Assembly (NCBI GenBank): GCA_035328405.1
Contig: DAOLIT010000019.1
Location: forward strand, 1 to 64,000
Source: JAEUKA01 sp035328405
Lineage (GTDB): Bacteria; Myxococcota_A; Polyangia; Palsa-1104; JAEUJZ01
Direction: 5' to 3'
DNA length: 64,000 nt
The translations under genes and the position numbers were made by a program. The notes beneath the pieces were generated by a model. The model ran no database searches, was not told the DNA's origin, and was given only the letters and a program-made list of their open reading frames with translations. Below are positions 52,746 to 62,091 of this stretch, piece by piece (within the stretch, counting starts at the first letter, position 1; each line of letters starts with the position of its first letter).

Positions 52746-53227
52746 CAAGTTCCTCGTTTGCAGACGTGTGCCTCGCGAACATGAGCCTCGGGAGAATGGC
52801 CTTCATCCTACACGGTTTGGCCGACCCGAGTGTGCAAAATAGAGCGGAACGAAACCAGAAACGAGACGAACAATCGCTCGAGACGCCGCCAAAAGACGCC
52901 GCCAAGAGACTCCGAAACACCCAGGTTCTGTCCAGACACTTCAAGCACTTCCCGGAGCCCGAAAGCCAGCGCGCGTGTTTTTGGAACTGTGCTCTGGAAA
53001 ATCTCTTGACTGGCTACCATGGGGCAGAATAAGTTTCGCTCCTACGTCAGTGCTGTCCTCAGTCCTCATCAGTCTCGCGACCTGTGTTTCTGCCTCTGTC
53101 GAAATCCGTTGTGTTGACCGAGCGGCGTCCGGTCTTCTTCGCTTCTGTCGGACTGTTCCTCACAAGTACGTAGACCACCCTCGCTGGCGGCAGCCGCAAG
53201 AGGTACGAAGGGAGATTCAATAAACGC
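52746..53227. other. 480-nt intergenic region before rpsA
   Basis: No convincing gene. An 88-codon plus-strand frame (52766-53032) is Arg/Glu-rich with no homology that I recognise and no ribosome-binding site. The region between the divergent SulP gene and rpsA is a likely site for rpsA leader control. It holds one candidate promoter (53006-53033) and the AAGGGAG ribosome-binding site of rpsA. No stable hairpin is obvious. Confidence 0.6.
53006..53033 (+). promoter_or_regulatory. candidate rpsA promoter
   Basis: TTGACT (53006-53011) and AATAAG (53028-53033), with a 16-nt spacer, resemble a sigma70 promoter. It would give a leader of about 190 nt before rpsA. Confidence 0.35.
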
Positions 53228-54979
<1,752 letters not shown>

Positions 54980-55023
54980 TCGTCTGACACAGCACTTCCC
55001 TTTCCCGTCATCCACGAACACCC

Positions 55024-55041
55024 TGCGCCTTTGTCGGCGCA
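55024..55041. terminator. weak hairpin between rpsA and the aldolase gene
   Basis: TGCGCC (55024-55029) pairs with GGCGCA (55036-55041) across a 6-nt loop, between two convergent genes. No T-run follows on either strand, so the assignment is weak. Confidence 0.3.
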
Positions 55042-55128
55042 AATCCCCCTGTCGATACAACTCAATAGCGCAAACCGGTGCGACCGAGGGCTCTTCGTAG
55101 GCGTGCCGACTCGGTCACGATCGCCTTG

Positions 55129-56055
55129 CTATGCGCGATAGATGTCCATGATGTCGGTCAGGAGTTTGACTCCTTGCGCAAATGGTCTTTGGAACGAGTT
55201 GCGACCGATAATGGACCCGAAGCCACCGCCGTCTCGAATCGCTCGAATGTCGTCGAGGACGGCGTGATCGCTGTCCTTGGTTTCTCCGCCTGAAAAAATC
55301 ACGATGCGTTTGCCGTTGAAACAGCATTTGACGACGTGACGAACGCGATCGGCGAGCGTCTCACGGGCTGGTTTGTGGGCGTCGTACACCTTCGCGGCTT
55401 CGGCTTGTTCGATGCGATCTTTGGGCAACTTCACTTTCACAATGTGTGCGCCGAGCTGTGCGGCGATGTGTGCTGCATACCCGGCCACGTCGAGCGAAGT
55501 TTCTCCGTCTTTCGACAGATTTGCGCCGCGCGGATAGCTCCAAGTGACCACGCACAAACCGGCCTCTTTGGCCTCGAGCGTCAGATCGCGAAGCTGCCGA
55601 TACATTTCGTTGCGTAGCGACGAGCCCGGATAAATCGTAAAACCAATTCCCACGCAGCCGAGTCGCAGAGCGTCTTTGACCGAGCCGGTCAGCGCCGAAC
55701 ATGGTTCTGTTTTTGCCAGCGAGTCGCTGTTGTTGAGTTTCAAAATGAGCGGAATCTGACCGGCGTAGGTTCCCGCGCAAGCCTCCAAAAAGCCGAGCGG
55801 GGCGGCGTAACCCGCGCAACCAGATTCGATCGCCAAACGGAAGTGGTATTCCGGGTCCATCGCGTCTGGATTGCCGCCAAACGTGCGATACGGACCGTGT
55901 TCAAACCCCTGATCGACCGGCAAAATCACCAAACGTCCTGTTCCCGCGAGGCGACCGTGCATCAGCAATCGAGCAAGCTGCGTCAACGTGCCGGGATTGT
56001 CCGACGGGTAATACGACAGGATTTCTTGGACTCTGGGGGTTACGCGCAACGTCAT
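55129..56055 (-). CDS. fbaB: class I fructose-bisphosphate aldolase, archaeal/DhnA type
   Basis: A 308-residue aldolase of the archaeal-type class I (FbaB/DhnA) family, which forms a Schiff base with no metal requirement and cleaves fructose-1,6-bisphosphate. Typical segments are RLVILPVDQGFEHGP, YAAPLGFLEACAG, ILKLNNSDSLAKTEP, GCVGIGFTIYPGS, VVTWSYPRG, LGAHIVKVKLPKD with the Schiff-base Lys, and the phosphate-binding RIVIFSGGE and GFGSIIGRNSFQRP. ATG 56055 has GGAG 5 nt upstream. The frame is open for hundreds of codons upstream, but that part is the antisense of the atp genes. Confidence 0.94.
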   Translation of the reverse strand: MTLRVTPRVQEILSYYPSDNPGTLTQLARLLMHGRLAGTGRLVILPVDQGFEHGPYRTFGGNPDAMDPEYHFRLAIESGCAGYAAPLGFLEACAGTYAGQIPLILKLNNSDSLAKTEPCSALTGSVKDALRLGCVGIGFTIYPGSSLRNEMYRQLRDLTLEAKEAGLCVVTWSYPRGANLSKDGETSLDVAGYAAHIAAQLGAHIVKVKLPKDRIEQAEAAKVYDAHKPARETLADRVRHVVKCCFNGKRIVIFSGGETKDSDHAVLDDIRAIRDGGGFGSIIGRNSFQRPFAQGVKLLTDIMDIYRA

Positions 56056-56220
56056 AAGGACTCCTTTTTTGGGGCGGGCTTTCTGAGAACGGTTTGTGCG
56101 TCGCACCGCGCGACGACTCACGGGGGAACGAGCATGCCAAAGCCGCGTACCTTCTGACAAGGTGTCCGAAAAGGTGGTTGCCTTGGCGCGCAAGACCATG
56201 GTAATGAGCGTCGCACAGGT

Positions 56221-56481
56221 TTGAAGGAGGAAGCCACCATCGAGAGCGAACACAGCCCAGGCCCAAGTCCGTGGTTGCAAGCCGCGAGTGTGAGTTACTT
56301 GGGTATTTTTTTCGGCGTCTCGATCCTGCTCAGCGCGGGGTTGGGGAGTTACCTCGATGCAAGATGGGGGACCAAACCTTACTTGCTCATGGTGGGTGTG
56401 GTTCTCGGCGTGGCGTCTGGCTTCAAAGAACTGTGGCGCATCGGCAAACGCTACCGGAAACAGCTCGAACGAAAATCGTGA
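56221..56481 (+). CDS. atpZ: AtpZ-like F0 assembly protein
   Basis: A small membrane protein of the AtpZ/gene-1 family that precedes F0 genes. It has two transmembrane helices: SYLGIFFGVSILLSAGLGSYLDARWGT, with the family GxxLDxxxGT pattern, and PYLLMVGVVLGVASGFKELWRI. The start is unclear. The frame opens with TTG 56221, but a strong AAGGAGG ribosome-binding site lies inside codons 2-4, exactly where it would serve an ATC codon at 56239-56241, 7 nt later. The true start could thus be a rare AUC, giving 80 residues. Its stop overlaps atpI by 4 nt. Confidence 0.85.
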   Translation: MKEEATIESEHSPGPSPWLQAASVSYLGIFFGVSILLSAGLGSYLDARWGTKPYLLMVGVVLGVASGFKELWRIGKRYRKQLERKS

Positions 56482-56927
56482 CCGCACTTCCTTCCATGCA
56501 AAGCACCGAGACAACGGCTTCCCCCGACGCGCAACACGCGCATTTTCGGGCGGTGGAGCGGTTCGCGCTGCTGTTTGGACTGCTGTTGTTGCTCGCGTCG
56601 TTTTTGCCCGGGTTTCAGCCTTGGCGCGCGTCGCTCGGATATGGTGTCGGGCTCGGTCTTGCGAATGCGCACGCGATTCGCTTTTTCGGAGAACGCTTGG
56701 CGCGTCGCCGGTCGGTGGGGCTGTTGGTCGTGTTGTTTCAGGCCAAGCTCGCGGTGCTGGGTGTGCTTTTGTACGTGGGTTTGAAATTCTTTTCGCTTTC
56801 GGGTGTGGGCGTTTGTGTGGGCTTGTCGGTCCTGCCGCTCGCGATTGTGGCGCGGGCCGTTCAATGGGGTGCCGCTGCGCCAGCCTCGAAAAGCGAGGGC
56901 AAGGGAGAACTTTTGACAAATGGGTGA
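56478..56927 (+). CDS. atpI: ATP synthase I (AtpI-like) subunit
   Basis: A 149-residue hydrophobic protein with four predicted membrane segments (FALLFGLLLLLASFLPGF; GYGVGLGLANAHAIRFF; SVGLLVVLFQAKLAVLGVLLYVGL; GVCVGLSVLPLAIVARAV). The gene position, between atpZ and atpB, and the topology fit AtpI, which assists c-ring assembly. GTG 56478 overlaps the atpZ stop (GTGA); ATG 56496 is an alternative. Confidence 0.8.
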   Translation: MTALPSMQSTETTASPDAQHAHFRAVERFALLFGLLLLLASFLPGFQPWRASLGYGVGLGLANAHAIRFFGERLARRRSVGLLVVLFQAKLAVLGVLLYVGLKFFSLSGVGVCVGLSVLPLAIVARAVQWGAAAPASKSEGKGELLTNG

Positions 56928-57759
56928 GGAATCCACTTGGTTTGATTTTCTGCCTGGGCTGGCCAATTTGATCGCCTGGTCCAAGCAGTTTTTGGGTCGC
57001 GAGGACCCGTCGCAGGGCTTCTTCTTTCAAGGTGGGCCCTTCGTTGATTCGCACTTCAGCCTGACGCACGTTTTTTCGGCGTTGCTCGTTTTCTGCTTTG
57101 TCGCCATCGGTGCCAAAAGTTTTTCCGCCGCGATGAAGCAGGGTGGAGACGATGCGATTGTTCCGCCCGCCGAGTTTTCGCTGCGCAATCTGTTTGAAAT
57201 TCTGGGCGACGCGCTGTGGAACTTGGTGCGCAACATCATGGGCGAGGCGAACGGTCGGAAGTACCTGCCGCTCATCGGGACGCTCGCGTGCTTCATTTTC
57301 TTTGGGAACGTGCTGTCGCTGATTCCAGGCATGGCACCCCCGACGGCAACGCTCAAAACGAATGTCGCTTTGGCGCTCACCGTGTTTTTTGTGACGCACG
57401 TCGAGGGAATCCGCGCGCAGGGCCTGGGACCGTACCTGAAACACTTTGCGGGGCCGATTGCATGGCTCGCGCCGATCATGATTCCGATTGAAATCATCGG
57501 GCACCTGGCTCGTCCGCTGTCGCTGTCGATGCGGCTCATGGGCAATATGGTGTCCGACCACAAAGTCGTCGGTGTGTTCTTTTTCCTTGCTCCGCTTTTG
57601 GTTCCCCTGCCGTTTTTGGTGCTGGGCACGATGGTGGCGGTGATTCAGACGCTCGTGTTTTGTCTTTTGTCGATGGTCTACATCAACATGGCCGTCGCGA
57701 CGCACGAGCACGAAGAACACGGTCCCGAAGGCCACGGCCAGGCCGCGCACGCGCACTGA
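56920..57759 (+). CDS. atpB: F0F1 ATP synthase subunit a
   Basis: Subunit a forms the proton or sodium half-channels against the c-ring. The 279-residue product has the conserved HLARPLSLSMRLMGNM helix with the essential Arg, plus FFGNVLSLIPGMAPPTATLKTNVALAL and a His-rich tail (THEHEEHGPEGHGQAAHAH). ATG 56920 overlaps atpI by 8 nt and has AAGGGAG upstream. The His-rich C-terminal extension is unusual and could bind metal. Confidence 0.96.
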   Translation: MGEESTWFDFLPGLANLIAWSKQFLGREDPSQGFFFQGGPFVDSHFSLTHVFSALLVFCFVAIGAKSFSAAMKQGGDDAIVPPAEFSLRNLFEILGDALWNLVRNIMGEANGRKYLPLIGTLACFIFFGNVLSLIPGMAPPTATLKTNVALALTVFFVTHVEGIRAQGLGPYLKHFAGPIAWLAPIMIPIEIIGHLARPLSLSMRLMGNMVSDHKVVGVFFFLAPLLVPLPFLVLGTMVAVIQTLVFCLLSMVYINMAVATHEHEEHGPEGHGQAAHAH

Positions 57760-57877
57760 CGTTGCAGAAATCACGGGCAAGAGGCCAACGGACGTTGGCA
57801 ACGACCCATCAGTCGTTTTTGAAACAAGTGGAAGTCAAAACCCCAAACGAAAGAACTGTTACGGAGGAACAAACAAC

Positions 57878-58219
57878 ATGAACACCAAACCATCCAAACA
57901 AGTGGTCGCGGCACTCGCAGCGGTTGCGACGTTTTTGGCCTCGTCTGCGGCGTATGCAGCGGAAGCGGCCTCTCCAGAAGTGGCCAAGGCGGAAAATCCG
58001 CGTTGGTTTGCGCTCGCGGCGGCGATTGGTCTGGGCATCGCGGCGTTTGGCGGCGCGCTCGGCCAAGGTCGTGCGGCGGCGGCGGCCCTCGATGGCATTG
58101 CGCGCAACCCTGGCGCGTCGGACAAACTGTTCACGCCGATGATTCTCGGTCTCGCGCTCATCGAGTCGCTGGTCATCTACTCGCTGCTCATCGCCTTCCT
58201 GCTGTACGGCAAGCTGTAG
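57878..58219 (+). CDS. atpE: F0F1 ATP synthase subunit c with N-terminal extension
   Basis: A 113-residue c subunit, longer than the usual 75-90. The first ~28 residues look like a signal peptide (VVAALAAVATFLASSAAYAAEA). The c hairpin is at about 42-113, with helix 1 ALGQGRAAAAALDGIARNPG and helix 2 LGLALIESLVIYSLLIAFLL. The ion-binding carboxylate is Glu96. Gln63, Ser97 and Tyr101 stand at positions that ligate Na+ in sodium-type c-rings, whereas the usual Thr after the Ser is Leu. ATG 57878 has GGAGG upstream. A weak hairpin (58227-58244) follows the stop. The b, delta and F1 genes are not in this window. Confidence 0.95.
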   Translation: MNTKPSKQVVAALAAVATFLASSAAYAAEAASPEVAKAENPRWFALAAAIGLGIAAFGGALGQGRAAAAALDGIARNPGASDKLFTPMILGLALIESLVIYSLLIAFLLYGKL

Positions 58220-58301
58220 TCGCTGTCGGCGGCAATTTCACCGCCAAAACCATTCCCATCCAAACCCGCGAGTTGTCTTAGAATGAGGCCGGGGGGCTTT
58301 C

Positions 58302-58628
58302 TTGAGACCAGCGTTTTTCGCTTCATTCGCGCTTCTTGTTTTGTCCGTCGGGTGTCACCCAGAATCGGACCTCCAACCGGAATCCCTAAGGACGCCGACC
58401 GATTGCGGCAGCCGTGAGCGTCTGGACCTTCAGGTCAAAAAACAAGCGCAGCTTGATTTCGCCAGCATCGGCAAGACCTGCGCGGAATTTGACATCCAGA
58501 CCTTTGTGCAAAACCGACAGGAAACCGTCTGGAAAGCCTGCTGTTCCGACAAGGCTTTTCAGTATGCGTACTACCCGGAAAAATGCGTCGTCCGCAAAAT
58601 CAACGGCCCGTTCGAGTGCAAAAACTGA
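58302..58628 (+). CDS. small cysteine-rich lipoprotein
   Basis: A 108-residue product from TTG 58302. The signal has lipobox LSVGC (Cys18), and the mature protein has six further Cys that could pair (DCGS, KTCAEF, KACCSD, EKCVVR, FECKN). No family is recognised. It lies 82 nt after atpE on the same strand and is convergent with the next gene, with 4 nt between the stops. It may be an independent gene. Confidence 0.6.
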   Translation: MRPAFFASFALLVLSVGCHPESDLQPESLRTPTDCGSRERLDLQVKKQAQLDFASIGKTCAEFDIQTFVQNRQETVWKACCSDKAFQYAYYPEKCVVRKINGPFECKN

Positions 58629-58632
58629 GCGC

Positions 58633-59700
58633 CTATTTGTGGCAGGCGACGCACTGGTATGCGTCCAGGTAGGCGGGTGAAGCGAAAAAACCCGCATCGG
58701 GCAAATCGGGACCAGAGCCTGTTTTGAGTCGCTCGTTCGCGGCTTCTGTCAGCGCCGCAAGCCGTTCCGACCGGCCCGCGAGCCGATGTTTGGCCGGAAA
58801 ATGCGAGAGCGCCGCGTTGTCTGCAGCTTGCTTGGCCGCCGACAAGTATTTTTCCGCGAGGCGAAATCGATCGACCGCCTCGGGCAAAAGCGTTCCGGCC
58901 TGCGCGGGATTCAAATCGGCGCGGATCACCTGCGCCTCGCCCCGTTTCATCAGCAAATCGGAAAGCCACAGCGGCGCAACCACATGCTTGGCCAGTTCCT
59001 TTTCGCCCGACGACGGAAGCGGTTTCGGCCCAGTTGTGCAATCCAGCCGATCGCTTTTGCACGCCGTCGAAATGAGCTGCTCGATGTGTGGCGCGTATCC
59101 TGGATGCAATTTCGGATCGCGCGTAAGGTGCAGCGCCGAATACGTGTCAAACCACGTTTGGCTCGCCGCCGAATTGAGTCCCAAAAGCACATCCGCCGTA
59201 TATGTCCCGTCGAGGGTTTGTTGGCCAAACGCGCACGCTCGCAAGCCTGTGCCGATTCGTTCGTCGGACGCATCGAGTTCTTCGGCCTGTTTGAACCACT
59301 TTTGCGCCGTCACAAGACGTGCGCGTTGTTCGTCCGCGTCGTCTCCTTTGGAATACCGAGGCGGGCGAGTCACATCCGCGAGCTTGAGAAAACCGTCCTC
59401 GACGGCGTACTGCCCGGCGAGCAAAGCGTTCGCGGCGTAAAAAAGTGCCCGCGCGGCCTGCTGAGTTTCTTTTTCTTCGACGACCTCGCCTTGATCGATT
59501 CGAGCTAGCGTGTCTTGCGCGATTTTGTCCCACCGTTTCTCAAATTCGGGGAACGCGGCGCGGTTGTCTTCGGAAAGCAAATCCAACCGACTGAAATAGT
59601 GCGGTGCATCGACGGAAAAACTCGGCGGAGGCTCGTCTTGCGAACCACAACCGAAACAGAGCGCGGGCAGCATCCAAAACAAACGACGGGAAAACGACAT
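58633..59700 (-). CDS. lipoprotein with a C-terminal CxxCH motif
   Basis: A 355-residue lipoprotein: signal with lipobox LCFGC (ATG 59700), then a helical domain of unknown type that may be TPR-like (AARALFYAANALLAGQYAVEDGF, RLAEKYLSAAKQAADNAAL). The last residues are YQCVACHK, a CxxCH haem c-type attachment motif two residues from the end. No other c-type cytochrome signature (a second axial Met or His domain) is evident, so the motif may be a truncated haem site or a coincidence. The upstream open frame is rejected because it lacks family character. Confidence 0.7.
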   Translation of the reverse strand: MSFSRRLFWMLPALCFGCGSQDEPPPSFSVDAPHYFSRLDLLSEDNRAAFPEFEKRWDKIAQDTLARIDQGEVVEEKETQQAARALFYAANALLAGQYAVEDGFLKLADVTRPPRYSKGDDADEQRARLVTAQKWFKQAEELDASDERIGTGLRACAFGQQTLDGTYTADVLLGLNSAASQTWFDTYSALHLTRDPKLHPGYAPHIEQLISTACKSDRLDCTTGPKPLPSSGEKELAKHVVAPLWLSDLLMKRGEAQVIRADLNPAQAGTLLPEAVDRFRLAEKYLSAAKQAADNAALSHFPAKHRLAGRSERLAALTEAANERLKTGSGPDLPDAGFFASPAYLDAYQCVACHK

Positions 59701-59893
59701 GGCACAAGCTCCTTGTCCGAATGGGGCCGAACTTAAAAAAGAAGAGGGCGCAAGTGCAAGCGGCGTGTGCGGGGCGAATGTCCAGCGGGTGACTTTGGGT
59801 GCCTTTTGGTGTACGCAAGGAGAGGCTGTCTTTTTCCACAAAACGAACCGCGCCTGCGAGTGAGCGCAGACGAAAAGAGAGGAGTTTGTCACC

Positions 59894-61072
59894 ATGGGTC
59901 GGAAGGTTTATGTCATCGGCGTCGGGATGGTGAAGTTTCAAAAACCCGGCAGCAGCGATCCGTATGACGTGATGGCACAGGGCGCGGCGCGGGCCGCTCT
60001 CCAGGATGCCAGCGTCGAGTATCCAGAAATTCAGCAGGTGTTCGCGGGCTATGTGTTCGGCGACAGCACTTGTGGGCAACGGGCTGTGTATCCACTTGGG
60101 TTGACCGGCATTCCCGTGATCAACGTCAACAACAACTGCTCGACGGGTTCCACCGCGCTGTTTTTGGCTCGGCAAGCGATCGCGAGCGGTGATGCCGAGT
60201 GCGTATTGGCCGTCGGTTTTGAGCAAATGGAAAAAGGTGCGCTCGCCAGCAAGTGGACCGATCGCACAAATCCGATGGACAAACACATCGACGTGATGAA
60301 CAAGCAGCAGGGTTTCAACCAGGCACCACCGACGGCCCAAATGTTTGGCGGGGCGGGTCGCGAGTACCGTTGGCGATACGGAACGCGACGCGAGACGTTT
60401 GCGAAAATTGCCTCGAAAGCCCGTTCGCACGCCAAAAACAATCCGCTCGCGCTGTTTAATCAGCCTCTTTCCGTCGAAGAAGTGCTCGCGTCTGACGATG
60501 TGTTTGAGCCGCTCACTCGGTTTCAGTGCTGCCCTCCGACGTGCGGTGCGGCAGCGGCGGTGATCGCGTCCGAGGAATATGTGCGGAAAAAGGGCATCTC
60601 GCATGCAGTCCGCATCGTCGCGCAGAACATGACCACCGATACGGCGGCAGCGTTCGGAAACAGCATGATTTCGATGATTGGCTACGACATGGCCAAACAG
60701 TGTGCGACGGAGCTTTATCAAAAAGCCGGGATGGGTCCAAAAGACGTGCAAGTTGTCGAGCTGCACGATTGCTTTACGACCAACGAATTTCTGACGTATG
60801 AAGCCATCGGACTTTGCCCTGAAGGCCAGGCGGAAAAGTTCATTTGGGACGGCGACAACACCTACGGCGGCAGGTATGTGACCAATCCGTCGGGAGGCCT
60901 GCTTTCCAAAGGCCATCCGCTCGGAGCGACGGGACTTGCGCAGTGCGCCGAATTGACGTGGCAACTTCGCGCGCAAGCGGACAAACGACAGGTTTCCGGG
61001 GCTCGCGTCGCGCTGCAACACAATTTGGGCTTGGGCGGCGCTTGCGTGATGACGATGTACGCCCGCGACTGA
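59894..61072 (+). CDS. SCP2-type thiolase
   Basis: A 392-residue thiolase of the sterol-carrier-protein-x/lipid-transfer class, cleaving or condensing beta-ketoacyl-CoA. The nucleophilic Cys82 lies in NNNCSTGSTAL, and the ELHDCFTTNE, NPSGGLLSKGHPLGATG (catalytic His) and ALQHNLGLGGACVMTMY motifs identify this subfamily. It has no C-terminal SCP2 domain. ATG 59894 has GAGGAG upstream. The start is divergent from the CxxCH lipoprotein with 193 nt between. Confidence 0.94.
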   Translation: MGRKVYVIGVGMVKFQKPGSSDPYDVMAQGAARAALQDASVEYPEIQQVFAGYVFGDSTCGQRAVYPLGLTGIPVINVNNNCSTGSTALFLARQAIASGDAECVLAVGFEQMEKGALASKWTDRTNPMDKHIDVMNKQQGFNQAPPTAQMFGGAGREYRWRYGTRRETFAKIASKARSHAKNNPLALFNQPLSVEEVLASDDVFEPLTRFQCCPPTCGAAAAVIASEEYVRKKGISHAVRIVAQNMTTDTAAAFGNSMISMIGYDMAKQCATELYQKAGMGPKDVQVVELHDCFTTNEFLTYEAIGLCPEGQAEKFIWDGDNTYGGRYVTNPSGGLLSKGHPLGATGLAQCAELTWQLRAQADKRQVSGARVALQHNLGLGGACVMTMYARD

Positions 61073-61179
61073 CCGACCCGTTTGTTTTCCCGCCCATTCC
61101 CAAGTGGCAAACCTGCTCACTCGCGCAAGCTGCGTGATAGAGTGCGCCGCAAAAGTGGTTCCACTTGGGAGACGTGACC

Positions 61180-61971
61180 TTGTCTGACAATCAAGACGCA
61201 CTCGTACAAGAACTGAAAAACGACATTTTGTCTGTGGGTGATGTAGTTGCAACGGCGATCGAGGGTGGAGATCGACGGACGCAATACGAAGCAGCCCTGC
61301 TCATTCCACCTTTGATCGAGCGGTACAACGCGCTTTTGCTTCAGTCCACCGACGACGAAAAGCAAGCGATCGAGCGAGTGGTGGGCCGGATGCTGACTGA
61401 CTTGCGAAGGCAAGCCGCAGTGTTGGCGCGGCTCGACTCCGGTCGTCGAGCGGAACGAGCAGCCGATGCGGGTCAGCCGTTTTTGCTCTCAAGGCCGCAA
61501 GCACCTGCTCCGAATCGACCGGGAGGCAACACCGCTCGGACGCTTCCGCTGCATCTCGTCGGTGGCGAGATCGAAGCGTGGTGCGGAAAGTGCAAAGACC
61601 TTCGATCGCATCGCATCATCGCGCTGTTGGCTGGGCTGCCCAAACAGGTGGTCTGTGCGTCATGCAATTCTCGGCACGGCTTTCGATCTGGGCCCGCCAA
61701 GCCAAACAAAGGAAGCGGTCTTCCGGGCGCTGGGACCTCATCTTCGTCGCTGGGCCCCACCAAAGAGAAGAAGGGCAACCGCGAACGCGACCGGCTAGAG
61801 CACGAACTTCTGTCTGCCCTGTCTGTTCCTCCCTTTGACCCCCGAGGTGACTTCAAACAGGGTCAGATCATCGCGCATCCGAAATGGGGTCGCGGAAAGG
61901 TCGAAACCGTGTTGCGAGGGAGTCTTCTTGTGCGTTTTCTCGACGGACTTCGCCAAGTCAGCCGCCAGTGA
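61180..61971 (+). CDS. zinc-ribbon protein with a C-terminal CarD/Tudor-like segment
   Basis: A 263-residue protein. The N-terminus is helical; the middle has a zinc ribbon (EAWCGKCKDLRSHRI and VVCASCNSRHGF, two CxxC knuckles about 24 residues apart). A Lys/Arg-rich linker leads to FKQGQIIAHPKWGRGKVETVLRGSLLVRFLDGLRQV, which matches the short beta-barrel G-x-V-x-H-P-x-W/F-G-x-G pattern of CarD/UvrD-tail-like domains that bind nucleic acid or RNA polymerase. Role unknown. TTG 61180 is taken because GGGAG lies 8 nt upstream; TTG 61165 and GTG 61174 are alternatives. Confidence 0.65.
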   Translation: MSDNQDALVQELKNDILSVGDVVATAIEGGDRRTQYEAALLIPPLIERYNALLLQSTDDEKQAIERVVGRMLTDLRRQAAVLARLDSGRRAERAADAGQPFLLSRPQAPAPNRPGGNTARTLPLHLVGGEIEAWCGKCKDLRSHRIIALLAGLPKQVVCASCNSRHGFRSGPAKPNKGSGLPGAGTSSSSLGPTKEKKGNRERDRLEHELLSALSVPPFDPRGDFKQGQIIAHPKWGRGKVETVLRGSLLVRFLDGLRQVSRQ

Positions 61972-62091
61972 CAGAGCCTCCTACGCGAGGCCCCGAACCC
62001 TTTCTCGCGCACCTGTTTGCGCCGCATACGCCGTGTGTTTCGTGCGCACCTGTTTGAAAACAAACGCCGTTCCCACACGCAGGGGGAATCC

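Noticed and set aside
52766..53032. 88-codon frame before rpsA
   Set aside because: No family pattern and no ribosome-binding site; it looks like random open sequence.
56056..57801. Open frame continuing upstream of the aldolase start
   Set aside because: It runs antisense to the clear atpZ-atpI-atpB genes; homology begins at ATG 56055.
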